A DNA stretch of 64,000 nt from Betaproteobacteria bacterium (GTDB lineage Bacteria > Pseudomonadota > Gammaproteobacteria > Burkholderiales > Rhodocyclaceae): contig JADJLT010000006.1 in the NCBI GenBank assembly GCA_016709965.1, positions 248,001 through 312,000 on the forward strand. Reading direction: 5' to 3'. The notes under the pieces are model-generated. The model searched no databases. It saw only the letters and a program-made list of their open reading frames with translations, and was not told the DNA's origin. Shown in pieces: positions 9,117 to 18,091 of the stretch. The translations under genes and the position numbers were made by a program. Numbering within the stretch: the stretch's first letter is position 1; each line of letters begins with the position of its first letter.

Positions 9117-10312
9117 GTTTTGATCTTGCTGATGACGTCGTAAATGGGGCCGATGACCGATAGCATAATCCAGCCGAGCAGGGCGCCCATGAATAGCGTG
9201 AGCATTGGTTCAATCAGTGCCTGCGCCTTGCCGACCGATTCCTTGACGTCACGGTTGTAGAAATAGCTGACGTTGAGCAAGGCCTTGTCCAATCCGCCCG
9301 TGCTTTCGCCGATGCGCAGCATGCGGACGACGAGTGGCGGGAAGAGTCCGACATCCTTGAAGGCGCCGGCGACATTCTGACCTTCGCGAATCGACATTTC
9401 AACCCGTTCGAGTGCTTTGCGCACTACCAGGTTGCCGACAACGTTCTGGGTGGTGCGGATCGATTCGAGTACCGGAATGCCGGAGGCGTAAAGCATGGCG
9501 AAGGTGTTGGCAAAGCGGGAGAGAATGATCTTTTTCAAGATGGGGCCGACGAGCGGCAGGCGTAGCTTGAGACTATCCAATCGAAATCGCGCTAGCGGAT
9601 TACTACGAAGGATGGCCTGGCCGGCTATCAGGCCGATGACAGGTAGCAGCAGGAACACGTACCAGTAGGCGACCAGCAGGTCGGAAACGAAAAACAGCAG
9701 TTTGGTATGTGGCGGCAGCACCTGGCCCATGTTTTTTACGAACATCTTGAGCTGAGGGACCATGTAGATCATCAGGAAGAAAGTCGCAGAAAGCACAATG
9801 CTGGCGACAAACGCCGGGTACATCAGCAGTTTTTGGGTATGAGAAACCAGTTCATCTTCCCATTTGAGTGATTCAGTCAGGCTGGCCAGCACATCGGGTA
9901 GCTGGCCGCTGGTTTCGCCGGCACGGATCAGATTGCCGAATACCTGATTGAAGACATCCGGATGGGCGCTCATCGCCTGTGACAAGGTCTGGCCGCCCTC
10001 GATGCCTTCAATTAGCCCGGCCATGACTTCGCGAAAACGCGGATGATCGACGGAGTCGCGCAGGTCGGTCAAACCATCGAGAATGGGAACGCCTGCACGG
10101 GTCAGGTGCTCCAGGTGAAAACAAAAATTGATCAGTTCGGGGCGCGGCACCTTGTGACCGCCAAACAGGGCGCGCTGCTTGATCGGGGCGCCGGTGACCA
10201 GATCGAGGTGCATGCGCTTCAGGCGCATTTCGAGGTCGACCAGATTGATGGCGTCGAGTCGTCCGTAGGTCATTCGTCCCTCTGGGCTGACCGCCTTGTA
10301 GTCGTAAAGCAC
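9113..10312 (-). CDS. mshG: Type IV pilus/type II secretion platform protein (GspF/MshG)
   Basis: The product has 399 residues and two GspF repeats (about 70-190 and 270-390), each followed by hydrophobic segments, as in PilC/GspF/MshG inner-membrane platform proteins. Diagnostic stretches are AGVPILDGL, GNLIRAGETSGQLPDVL in the first repeat and ASGIPVLES, RIGESTGGLDKALL in the second. The start is GTG at 10310-10312 (MLYDYKAV). It lies 2 bases after the mshE stop and overlaps the next gene, fitting one operon. The protein anchors and rotates with the assembly ATPase. Confidence 0.95.
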   Translation of the reverse strand: MLYDYKAVSPEGRMTYGRLDAINLVDLEMRLKRMHLDLVTGAPIKQRALFGGHKVPRPELINFCFHLEHLTRAGVPILDGLTDLRDSVDHPRFREVMAGLIEGIEGGQTLSQAMSAHPDVFNQVFGNLIRAGETSGQLPDVLASLTESLKWEDELVSHTQKLLMYPAFVASIVLSATFFLMIYMVPQLKMFVKNMGQVLPPHTKLLFFVSDLLVAYWYVFLLLPVIGLIAGQAILRSNPLARFRLDSLKLRLPLVGPILKKIILSRFANTFAMLYASGIPVLESIRTTQNVVGNLVVRKALERVEMSIREGQNVAGAFKDVGLFPPLVVRMLRIGESTGGLDKALLNVSYFYNRDVKESVGKAQALIEPMLTLFMGALLGWIMLSVIGPIYDVISKIKT

Positions 10313-10314
10313 GG

Positions 10315-12021
10315 CTACATCCGGTCGGTCAGGTCGACGACGCGGGCCAGTTCCTCGAGCGAGGTCGTGCCATTCAGCACACGATGCATGCCGTCGTCGG
10401 CCAGTGTGGTAAAGCCTTGCAGCAGCGCTCGCGTCCGTATTTCATGGGTGGTGGCGCGGCGGGCTATGAGTTCGTCGATGCCTGCGTCTATGCGTAGCAA
10501 CTCCATGATGGCGATGCGCCCGCGGTAGCCCTGGAAGTCGCACTGTTCGCAACCCGTGGGACGAAACAGTACCGGGCGCGGTCCTTCGCCAAGAGGAACG
10601 AGCAGCCGGATTTCGTGTGGCTCGGCGTGGTATGGCGTCTTGCAGTGATCGCACAAGCGGCGAATCAGGCGCTGGGCAATGATGCCGATGATGTTGCCGG
10701 CCATGACGTCAGGCAGTACGCCGATGTCGAGCAGGCGGGGCACGGCACCAATGGCTGAATTGGTATGCAGGGTGGTGTACACCTGATGGCCGGTCATGGC
10801 TGCGCGGAAGGCCATTTCGGCGGTTTCGGCATCGCGGACTTCGCCGACCAGAATGACGTCCGGGTCTTGTCGCATCATCGAACGAATGCCGTTGGCAAAG
10901 TCGAGCTTGGCGGTTTCGGAGACTGAGGTCTGGCGCACCATCGCCATCGGGTATTCGACCGGGTCTTCGAGAGTCATGATGTGTATGCCCTCGGCGTTGA
11001 TGTGGTTCAGAACCGAGTAGAGGGTTGTCGTCTTGCCGCTGCCGGTCGGGCCGGTGACCAGAATGATGCCTTCCGGCCGGGAAATCATCAGCTTGAGCTG
11101 GTGCAGGTGCGCCTCGGCCAGCCCGAGGTTTTCCAGAGGTACAATGCCTTTTTGACGATCCAGAATACGCAGGACGACGTTTTCGCCGTGGATGGTCGGC
11201 TGACAGGCAACGCGGAAATCGATCGGGCGGCCTGACACCGTCAGGCTGATCCGGCCATCCTGCGGGGCGCGGGTTTCGGCGATATTCATGCCGGAAAGCA
11301 CCTTGATGCGTACCGTCATGGCCGGCCAGTAGGACTTATGCAGCGCCCGAATCTGGCGCAACATGCCGTCGATACGGTAACGGATGCGCAGGAAGTTGGC
11401 TTCCGGTTCGAAGTGGATGTCCGAGGCTTCGCGTTTGACGGCATCAGTCAGGATCGAGTCGATCAATCGAACGACCGGCTGACTGTACTCATCATCGCTC
11501 GTCGAGAGGCTGCGCCAGTCAATTTCGCCGGTTTCGATCTCGTGCAGAATGCCGTCGATAGATAGCTCGTGACCGTAATACTGGTCGATTGCGTGGTCGA
11601 TTTCAGACTCGCCGGCGAGCAGCGTTTCGATCTCTGTACCTTCTTCAAGCTCGCTTCGCACGCGATCAAGGCCGACAATATCGTTGATGTCGGCAATGGC
11701 CAGGGTCAGGCGGCGGCTCTGGCGGTCGAAGTCCAGCGGCAGCAGGTGATGGCGTTTGGCAAGGTCACGCGGCACCAGTTTGACCGCTTGCGGGTCAACG
11801 ACAGCGTGAGAGAGGTCAATGCTCTGTTTGCCGAGGTTTTCCGAAAGCGCTTGGCGCAAGGTGGCTTCGGTGACAAAGCCCAGCGACACCAGCAATTTGC
11901 CGATCGGCTGGTTTTGCTTCATCTGCTCCAGCAGCGCAATGCGCAACTGATCTTCCGACAGGATGCCTTCGGCAATCAGAATCTGGCCGAGGGGGCGGCG
12001 CTGGAGGGTAGCGGTACTCAT
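10315..12021 (-). CDS. mshE: Type II/IV assembly ATPase (GspE/PilB/MshE)
   Basis: The 568-residue protein has an N-terminal GSPII_E/MshEN domain (about 1-150), then the hexameric ATPase core. Walker A is GPTGSGKTTT, the Asp box is TLEDPVEYP, Walker B is DVILVGEVRD and the His box is TGHQVYTTLHTN. A zinc-binding tetracysteine is present as CDHC and CEQC near residues 455-500. MshE-type N-domains bind cyclic di-GMP through RLGxx...L motifs; a version may be present here (RPLGQILIAEGILSEDQL and later KLLVSLGFV). It powers pilus extension. The gap to the upstream TPR gene is 6 bases. Confidence 0.95.
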   Translation of the reverse strand: MSTATLQRRPLGQILIAEGILSEDQLRIALLEQMKQNQPIGKLLVSLGFVTEATLRQALSENLGKQSIDLSHAVVDPQAVKLVPRDLAKRHHLLPLDFDRQSRRLTLAIADINDIVGLDRVRSELEEGTEIETLLAGESEIDHAIDQYYGHELSIDGILHEIETGEIDWRSLSTSDDEYSQPVVRLIDSILTDAVKREASDIHFEPEANFLRIRYRIDGMLRQIRALHKSYWPAMTVRIKVLSGMNIAETRAPQDGRISLTVSGRPIDFRVACQPTIHGENVVLRILDRQKGIVPLENLGLAEAHLHQLKLMISRPEGIILVTGPTGSGKTTTLYSVLNHINAEGIHIMTLEDPVEYPMAMVRQTSVSETAKLDFANGIRSMMRQDPDVILVGEVRDAETAEMAFRAAMTGHQVYTTLHTNSAIGAVPRLLDIGVLPDVMAGNIIGIIAQRLIRRLCDHCKTPYHAEPHEIRLLVPLGEGPRPVLFRPTGCEQCDFQGYRGRIAIMELLRIDAGIDELIARRATTHEIRTRALLQGFTTLADDGMHRVLNGTTSLEELARVVDLTDRM

Positions 12022-12027
12022 GCGTAC

Positions 12028-13281
12028 TTAAGGCTGGCGCTCGGGTTGCAGCTCACCCAGGCGCATCCGGACTTTATCGCGGTCGAAACCGGCGGGACGT
12101 TTTGCTGCCGCTTCCAGTGCAAGCCGGTAATGTTGAGCGGCCAGGCGCGGCTGGCGCATGTGATCAAGGCTGACGGCTAGATTGAGCAGGTAGTCGGGAT
12201 TGTCGCCATCAGCGGCGACTGAGTTGAAATAGGCTTGTTGCGCCTCCGACCAGCGGCCTTGGCGCGAGTACAGGTTGCCCAAGGCAAAATTGAGCGGTGG
12301 TGATTCCGGTTGAGTGGAAAGCAGCGTTTTCAGACGGCTTTCGGCGGCATTCGGGTCAGCATCGGCCGCAGCGTTGTTAAGGCTGGCCGCCTGGGCTGCC
12401 GGGTCGCTTGGGTTGGCGAAGAGCGCACGTTGGCGAAGCGATCCAGCATCTGCCAGGCGTCCCTGGCGGTGGGCGATGGCAGCCAGGGCAAGCAAGGTAT
12501 CCGTGTTGTTCGGATCACGGCGCAGCGCTTGCTCCAACTCTCGGCGTGATAACTCGATTTCGCCGCGCTGTAGACTGGCATAGCCGCGAACCAGGTTGGT
12601 GTCCGGCTCCGGGTGCGTCCGGACCAGACGTATCGGCGGATTTCCTGGCGTTTCGGTATCGCTTGCCTGGGTACTGCTCGGGCGAGCCGATTGACGAGGG
12701 AAAAGCGGCGTTGTGGTTGGCTGGGGGGCGATTGCTGCGGTCAACCGGTTTTCTGACCCAAAATCGGAAGGTGTGTTTAACGGCACGGCAGGCACCGGCG
12801 GCTTTGGCATTTGCGCAGGTGGTGTTTGTGCGGCTGTTCCGGGACTGGCGACCATCGTCCCATGATTCATGGAATTCATCTGATACCAGACGTAGCCACC
12901 GATGCCGATGCCGCCGATGCCAAGGATGCCCAGCGTTAGCCAGAGCGGCAGTCTGGACGGTGATTCTTCGGGCACTTGCTTTACGGCAAAGGCATTGCGG
13001 ACCGCTTCGCGCGATTCGACAGGTTTCGGTGACGGACTCGTTTTGATCGTGGGCGGCGCGGCGCGAGAGCCAGGCATTGCTGCACCAGCCAGATCGGCAT
13101 CCACGGTATCAATATGGGCGGCAAGCTTGGGCAACGGGGTGGCTGTCGCCCGTCCCGGTTCGTCGGGAAGGGGTTCAAGACTGAGCAACTCGCTGGGCGA
13201 CAGAGGTTTGCCTGACAGGTTGCGAGCGGCTTCCTGCTTGCTGGTTTCCGCCCGCTTGAGGGCATCCATCAACAGGCTCAT
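12028..13281 (-). CDS. mshN: TPR-repeat membrane protein of the pilus locus (MshN-like)
   Basis: The 417-residue product begins MSLLMDALKRAE, a start seen in many MshN-like proteins. It has one transmembrane helix at about residues 113-134 (LTLGILGIGGIGIGGYVWY), a Pro/Thr-rich periplasmic linker, and at least four tetratricopeptide repeats from about residue 235 to the C-terminus. It sits between secretin and motor ATPase genes, as in MSHA loci, with gaps of 9 and 6 bases. Its molecular role in MSHA biogenesis is not well defined; TPRs suggest protein-protein contacts with the secretin or pilotin. Confidence 0.82.
   Translation of the reverse strand: MSLLMDALKRAETSKQEAARNLSGKPLSPSELLSLEPLPDEPGRATATPLPKLAAHIDTVDADLAGAAMPGSRAAPPTIKTSPSPKPVESREAVRNAFAVKQVPEESPSRLPLWLTLGILGIGGIGIGGYVWYQMNSMNHGTMVASPGTAAQTPPAQMPKPPVPAVPLNTPSDFGSENRLTAAIAPQPTTTPLFPRQSARPSSTQASDTETPGNPPIRLVRTHPEPDTNLVRGYASLQRGEIELSRRELEQALRRDPNNTDTLLALAAIAHRQGRLADAGSLRQRALFANPSDPAAQAASLNNAAADADPNAAESRLKTLLSTQPESPPLNFALGNLYSRQGRWSEAQQAYFNSVAADGDNPDYLLNLAVSLDHMRQPRLAAQHYRLALEAAAKRPAGFDRDKVRMRLGELQPERQP
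12735..12752 (-). repeat. Divergent copy of the CCGGTTGACCG motif, in mshN
   Basis: On the minus strand it reads AAAACCGGTTGACCGCAG. It keeps the CCGGTTGACCG core of the other copies but lacks the T-tract, so it may be a chance match. Confidence 0.3.
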
Positions 13282-13290
13282 GCGTTGCTC

Positions 13291-15087
13291 TCAGCGGCTC
13301 GGAATGATGTTGAAAGGCTGGGCTTCATTGGGTTGGGCGAAAAAGCCTTGTCCGGGAAGGTGGTCGCGCATCGAGGCGTAGTCGCCATCGATACTTGCAT
13401 CCTTGATAACGACCGGGCGGAGAAAAATGACCAGTTCGGTCTTTTTGGCGGCATTGTTGCGATTGTTGACCAACTCTCCCGCCAGAGGGATTTGTCCGAG
13501 TAGCGGGACGCGCTGGGTCTGGTAGTCGATCTTGTCTTCCATCAGGCCGCCAAGAATGGCAATGTTGCCGCTGGCAACACGCATGACCGATTCGATTTCC
13601 CGGGTCCGGATTACCGGGACAAGGTTGCTGATGTCATTTTTCTTGAGGTCGGGGTTGGGGTCTTGAACTTCTCTGGCCACGCTGGTGATTGTCGGACGTA
13701 CGTTGAGCGTCACTGCGTCACCATCGCTGATTTGCGGTGTTACGCTAACTACCAGGCCAACTGAAACCGATTGTGGCGTCGTGGTGTAGGCTGTAGTCGT
13801 GCCCACATTGGCCGTGGTGGTTGTGTCAGCCTTGACGCTGAAATAGACGTAATTTTCCACGACCTTCAGCAAGGCTGTCTGGTTGTTCATGACCGAAAGC
13901 CGAGGGCTGGAAAGTACTTTGGTGGTCCCGAAAGTGTCCAGCATGGTGACCAGCGCATTCGGATTCTTGTCAGCTTTTGTATAGCTCAGGTTATAGGCGT
14001 TTTTTGTCAGCGCATCGCCAAGGAAATTGAGTGTCCCGCTCCCGGCTAACTGAGTCCAGTTGATGCCTTGCTGGTAGCCATCGTTCAAGGCTACTTCAAC
14101 AATGGTCGCTTCAATCAGCACCTGCTTGTGGGCTGAATTGGCGACACGATCGATAAACTCCTGAATCCGGTCATGCTGGCGTTGGGTGGCGCGCACGGTG
14201 ATGACGCCGGTCTCTGCATTCATGATGACCGATGCGGCCTCCCTGAAGGTGTTGCGGCGGACGACCGAGGTGCCTGCTGCCTGACTGGATGAGTTTGGAT
14301 TTGGATTGGCTTGCAGGACGTTGGCAACTGCTTGGGCTGCGCGTCGGCCAGTTGCTTGCGGCAGCGCGGCGGTTCCTGTTGCGCTCTCGGCGCTGCTTTG
14401 CTCGACGACCGTTTCGCTTGATCCTTCAGGCAAAATCTTGTCGGTTTCGCGCAGGATGTCCTTGATGTTTTTTTCCAGGGACTCCCAAAATTGGTTGCGC
14501 GAGGTGTTTTCAATACGCGTGTTGGAAATATTACCGGCACCACCACTGGTGGATGGTGTGGCGCTGCTGCCCGCGCTGCTTGGCGTTCCGGTAGAAATCT
14601 GGGTGTTGGTCGATACTGTGCCGGTGACGTTGCGCGCCATATTCACATAGTCGACCTTGTAATGCTTCAGGAAGGGCGAGTCCGGCATGATGGCGAGGTT
14701 CGGACCGTCCAGTTCAAAGCGCATGTCGACTTGCTTGGAAATCCGGGTAAGCAATTGTGGCAGCGTCTGGTCGATTGCATTCAGTGTGACGTTGCCGGTA
14801 ATGCCGGAATACACGTCTACATTGACTTTGGCGTCACGGGCCAGCGCAAAAAGCAGATCGCGAACCGGTACATTGTTGACGACGACGCTATAGGTTTCCG
14901 CCTTTCTGGTTGTCCGTGGTTTGGGCAGTGCGAGCGTCTGCTGGACGGGGGCAGGAATATTGCCAGAGGCGGCGGGTACGGAGCTTTCCGACGTCAAATG
15001 TCCCTTCAGGGGTTCGCGCGGGGTTGGCGCTGCGCAGGCGGTCAGCAATAGAAGCAAAAGCGTTGTACTGATGAAACCGATTTTCAT
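13291..15087 (-). CDS. mshL: Outer-membrane secretin lipoprotein (MshL)
   Basis: The protein has 598 residues and a lipoprotein signal peptide with lipobox LTAC (cleavage before Cys18). An N0/STN-like domain follows (about 65-135, SVVVNNVPVRDLLFALARDA), then a Ser/Thr-rich low-complexity stretch, an N1-like domain and the C-terminal secretin domain. The secretin signature VPLLGQIPLAGELV and the ending ELVIFLRPVV are both present. It forms the outer-membrane pore for the pilus. The low-complexity insert (about residues 165-275) is longer than usual. A 103-base gap separates it from mshM upstream, the only sizeable gap in this part of the locus, so a promoter may lie there. Confidence 0.95.
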   Translation of the reverse strand: MKIGFISTTLLLLLLTACAAPTPREPLKGHLTSESSVPAASGNIPAPVQQTLALPKPRTTRKAETYSVVVNNVPVRDLLFALARDAKVNVDVYSGITGNVTLNAIDQTLPQLLTRISKQVDMRFELDGPNLAIMPDSPFLKHYKVDYVNMARNVTGTVSTNTQISTGTPSSAGSSATPSTSGGAGNISNTRIENTSRNQFWESLEKNIKDILRETDKILPEGSSETVVEQSSAESATGTAALPQATGRRAAQAVANVLQANPNPNSSSQAAGTSVVRRNTFREAASVIMNAETGVITVRATQRQHDRIQEFIDRVANSAHKQVLIEATIVEVALNDGYQQGINWTQLAGSGTLNFLGDALTKNAYNLSYTKADKNPNALVTMLDTFGTTKVLSSPRLSVMNNQTALLKVVENYVYFSVKADTTTTANVGTTTAYTTTPQSVSVGLVVSVTPQISDGDAVTLNVRPTITSVAREVQDPNPDLKKNDISNLVPVIRTREIESVMRVASGNIAILGGLMEDKIDYQTQRVPLLGQIPLAGELVNNRNNAAKKTELVIFLRPVVIKDASIDGDYASMRDHLPGQGFFAQPNEAQPFNIIPSR

Positions 15088-15190
15088 CGGGTTTTACCTT
15101 GTCTGAGCAGGGGAGGGCGGGTGGCTGAATTTGACTATGATGCTAGCACGTAATTTGACCGGGTTGCACGAGGCGGCTTGGGGCGGGCCG

Positions 15191-16567
15191 CTAGCGTAAC
15201 CTGCTGACCTGCCTCGGAAAGGGTTGTGCTGCCTTGATCGACTCCGGTAGTGCCTGCATCGCCGCAACAGCCTCTTCTCGATTCGCGTAATCGCCAAAAA
15301 TCACACCGACTCGGTCGCGTCCGGAGAGTGATGAGCGATAGGCGCGGATTTGCGATGGATCGATAGTTTCGCTTACTCGTGCGAGAAATCCTTCGATTTC
15401 ACCGGTGTTGGTAGCATCGGTGGCCAGCAATTGTATGAAATAGTGAGCGCTAGGAGCATCGTTGATCCACTGCTCATATTGCGAAAGGTGCTGGCGAGTT
15501 AGTGGAGCGAAACGGATTTTGCGTTGACTGTCAGCCTGCGCTGCTTCGGGAGCGTGGAGGAGGGTTGTTTGCAGGCGTTTGTCCGGAGGTGAAGGTGCGG
15601 TTGTCGCTGCCGTTGCAGCGACTTCGTTGGTGTTACTTTCTTGCGATGCGTGTTGAAATGTGGCGGACGTCAGCCAAATCATTAGTACAGCAATGCTCGC
15701 GCCCGCGATGCCCCAGATCAGGGGGGTGATATTTAGGCGTGATTGGGGTTGCAGCGGTGAAAAGCGCGCATCCTGGGCAGCGATTTTGATTTCGTTAATA
15801 TCAACCCTGTGGCTGCTGGCAGAATAGGCGGCAAGCATAGCCTTGTCGGCCAGGATGTTGATACGCCTAGAGAGCCCTTCGGAAATGCGGGCAATCATCT
15901 CGACTGCCTGGACGGAAAATGGGTTAGGGCCTCGATAGCCAGCAGCGCGCAGGCGGAACTCGATATAGTTGGCGACGTCATCATGCTTTAGTGGCATCAG
16001 GTTGAAATGCTGGGTAATACGTTCGCGCAACTGGCGCATATCGGTCGCCGCCAGTCTTTCATCGAGCTCGGGCTGGGCGAATAAGGCGATTTGCAGGAGT
16101 TTGTTGGCTTTTGATTCGAGGTTGGAGAGTAGTCGAATTTCTTCAAGTGACTCGGCAGGCATCGCGTGCGCCTCGTCAATCAGCAAAACCACGCGTTTGC
16201 CCTCGGCGTAGCGGGCTATCAAGGCATCTTGGAGTGCTCGGGTGAGTGAGTGTGTTGCCTTGCCATCTGCCGGGATGCCCAATTCATCGGCAATGGCGCC
16301 CAGTATTTCCTGTCTTGATAATGAGGGATTGGCTAGATAGAGCGTTTCAACATTTTCCGGCAGTCGGTCCAATAACATCCGGCAAAGCATGGTCTTGCCG
16401 CTACCTACTTCGCCTGTGACCTTGACGATGCCTTCGTCCTGTGTGATTGCATAAACAAGGGCGTCGAGCGTTGGCCCCCGGTTTGCACCGGTGAAAAAGA
16501 AATCAGTGTCGGGCGTGATGCGAAACGGTGGTTCGCGCAGCCCGAAATGTTCCAGATAAAGGCTCAT
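15191..16567 (-). CDS. mshM: ExeA/MshM-type AAA ATPase with C-terminal SPOR domain
   Basis: The 458-residue product starts MSLYLEHFGLREPPF, the classic ExeA/MshM beginning. Walker A is TGEVGSGKT and Walker B is VVLLIDEAH. A transmembrane helix lies near residues 278-296 (IWGIAGASIAVLMIWL). The periplasmic tail ends in a SPOR-like domain (about 375-450; YFIQLLATD, VGVIFGDYANREEA), which binds denuded peptidoglycan in other proteins. ExeA-type ATPases help insert the secretin through the cell wall. The SPOR module replaces the peptidoglycan-binding domain found in ExeA. Its start overlaps the stop of the regulator gene by 4 bases. Confidence 0.9.
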   Translation of the reverse strand: MSLYLEHFGLREPPFRITPDTDFFFTGANRGPTLDALVYAITQDEGIVKVTGEVGSGKTMLCRMLLDRLPENVETLYLANPSLSRQEILGAIADELGIPADGKATHSLTRALQDALIARYAEGKRVVLLIDEAHAMPAESLEEIRLLSNLESKANKLLQIALFAQPELDERLAATDMRQLRERITQHFNLMPLKHDDVANYIEFRLRAAGYRGPNPFSVQAVEMIARISEGLSRRINILADKAMLAAYSASSHRVDINEIKIAAQDARFSPLQPQSRLNITPLIWGIAGASIAVLMIWLTSATFQHASQESNTNEVAATAATTAPSPPDKRLQTTLLHAPEAAQADSQRKIRFAPLTRQHLSQYEQWINDAPSAHYFIQLLATDATNTGEIEGFLARVSETIDPSQIRAYRSSLSGRDRVGVIFGDYANREEAVAAMQALPESIKAAQPFPRQVSRLR

Positions 16568-17985
16568 CGGCGAGTCCAGCTTTCCATGCGGTTGTAGAGC
16601 GTCGTGCGATTGATGCCGAGGCGACGAGCCGCTTCGCTCATATTCCCGCCGCAGAGCTCGGTCGCTGCCTCAATATAACCACGCTGCCATAGCTCGAGAG
16701 TGGCATCGAGATTGAGTCGGGAGGCTGCTTCGAGATGCCGGCGAGCGGCCAGCTTGACGTTCTCCAAGTCGTCTACGGCCAATATGCTTGGCGGCGTCGT
16801 TGGTTCGAAACTGTCGAGATTGTCCAGCTCGGCGCGTAATTGCTCTGCTGTTACTGCCTGTCCAGGATAGCGCGCGGTCAGACGAATAACGATGTTGCGC
16901 AATTCGCGTACGTTGCCGGGAAAGCCATAGTCCAGCCAAAGTGATTGAGCTGATGCGGCTAGAACGAACGGTTCGGTACGAGCGCTGGAGGCGCATGCTT
17001 TGCGAAAGTGCTCAAGCAGTAGAAGGCGATCGAGGCTTGTTTCGCGTAACGGGGGTACTGCTACGGTGAACACGGAAAGTCGATGAAAAAGATCAGCTCG
17101 GAAGCGTCCTGCCTTCATTTCGTGTCTTAAGTCCCGATTGGTCGCGGCAACAATACGCGCGGTGGATACCCTCGTTTGCGTTTCGCCAACGCGTTGATAT
17201 TCACCATTTTCCAGAACGCGCAACAGCTTTGGTTGAAGGTCCAGCGGGAGTTCGCCGATTTCGTCAAGAAACAGGGTTCCGCTGTTGGCATCTTCAAAAT
17301 AACCCGCTTTGGCACCTGCTGCACCGGTAAATGCGCCCTTGGCATGGCCAAAAAGTGTGGGCTCAAGCAAGGATGGTGAAATCGCTGCGCAGTTAAGAGC
17401 CAGAAAAGGTTTGTCATGGCGTTCTGTTAGCTGATGCAGATAGTGGCTGGCAACGATGTCCTTGCCACTGCCTGACTCGCCTTCTATCAGTACCGGGTAG
17501 GCCAGGTTGGCATATTGGCTGAGTTGCAGACGAAGTCGTTGCATCGGCAGGCTTTCGCCAATCAACCCTTTGGTCACTGTGGCCTGAGTCTGGCCTCCAA
17601 AGCGTAAGGCTTGCTGGAAAAGTTCGCGCAGGCGACCTGGATCGCACGGCTTTGCAACAAACTCAACCGCTCCCAGAGTTCGCGCATGACGCGCGTTGTC
17701 CTCGTCGCTTTGCCCGGAAAGAACAATGATTTTCATGTCCGGTGACAATGCGAGCAGATCGCCAATCAGAGCAAATCCTTCGTCTGGGCGGTGGGGCACT
17801 GGCGGGAGTCCGAGGTCAACCAGTGCAATTTGAGGAGGTTTGCGTAGTTGTCTAAGCAGGGTCAGTGCATGAGTTCTGGAATGGCTTGTGAGTACGTCAT
17901 ATTCCTGTGCAAACGCGAAACTGAGCGATTCGCTGATGAGCGGATCATCATCAACGATCAACAAAAGCGGTTTGGTAGCTGACAA
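16564..17985 (-). CDS. Sigma-54-dependent response regulator (PrsR-like)
   Basis: The product has a receiver domain (about residues 5-125; LLLIVDDDP, phosphorylation Asp in LVDLGLPP, conserved Lys in VAKPC), a sigma-54 AAA+ domain with GESGSGKD Walker A, the GAFTGA loop that contacts sigma-54 and LFLDEIGELP Walker B, and a Fis-type helix-turn-helix at the end (EAARRLGINRTTLYNRM). I choose the TTG at 17983-17985 as start: GGAAAG lies 8 bases upstream and the receiver begins right after. The in-frame ATG at 18105 would lie inside mlaF. It resembles PEP-CTERM-box regulators (PrsR). It heads the pilus locus and probably activates its sigma-54 promoters; its kinase may be the one at 356-2038. Confidence 0.88.
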   Translation of the reverse strand: MSATKPLLLIVDDDPLISESLSFAFAQEYDVLTSHSRTHALTLLRQLRKPPQIALVDLGLPPVPHRPDEGFALIGDLLALSPDMKIIVLSGQSDEDNARHARTLGAVEFVAKPCDPGRLRELFQQALRFGGQTQATVTKGLIGESLPMQRLRLQLSQYANLAYPVLIEGESGSGKDIVASHYLHQLTERHDKPFLALNCAAISPSLLEPTLFGHAKGAFTGAAGAKAGYFEDANSGTLFLDEIGELPLDLQPKLLRVLENGEYQRVGETQTRVSTARIVAATNRDLRHEMKAGRFRADLFHRLSVFTVAVPPLRETSLDRLLLLEHFRKACASSARTEPFVLAASAQSLWLDYGFPGNVRELRNIVIRLTARYPGQAVTAEQLRAELDNLDSFEPTTPPSILAVDDLENVKLAARRHLEAASRLNLDATLELWQRGYIEAATELCGGNMSEAARRLGINRTTLYNRMESWTRR

Positions 17986-18091
17986 GAGCGTAGCTTTCCA
18001 TATGTAATTTGTTCGATTATAGCCTTGCCGTTTCCGAGCGACGTTGGGGGTTTCTGATAAAATTGGCCCACCTTTTTTTTGGGAAAATGCT

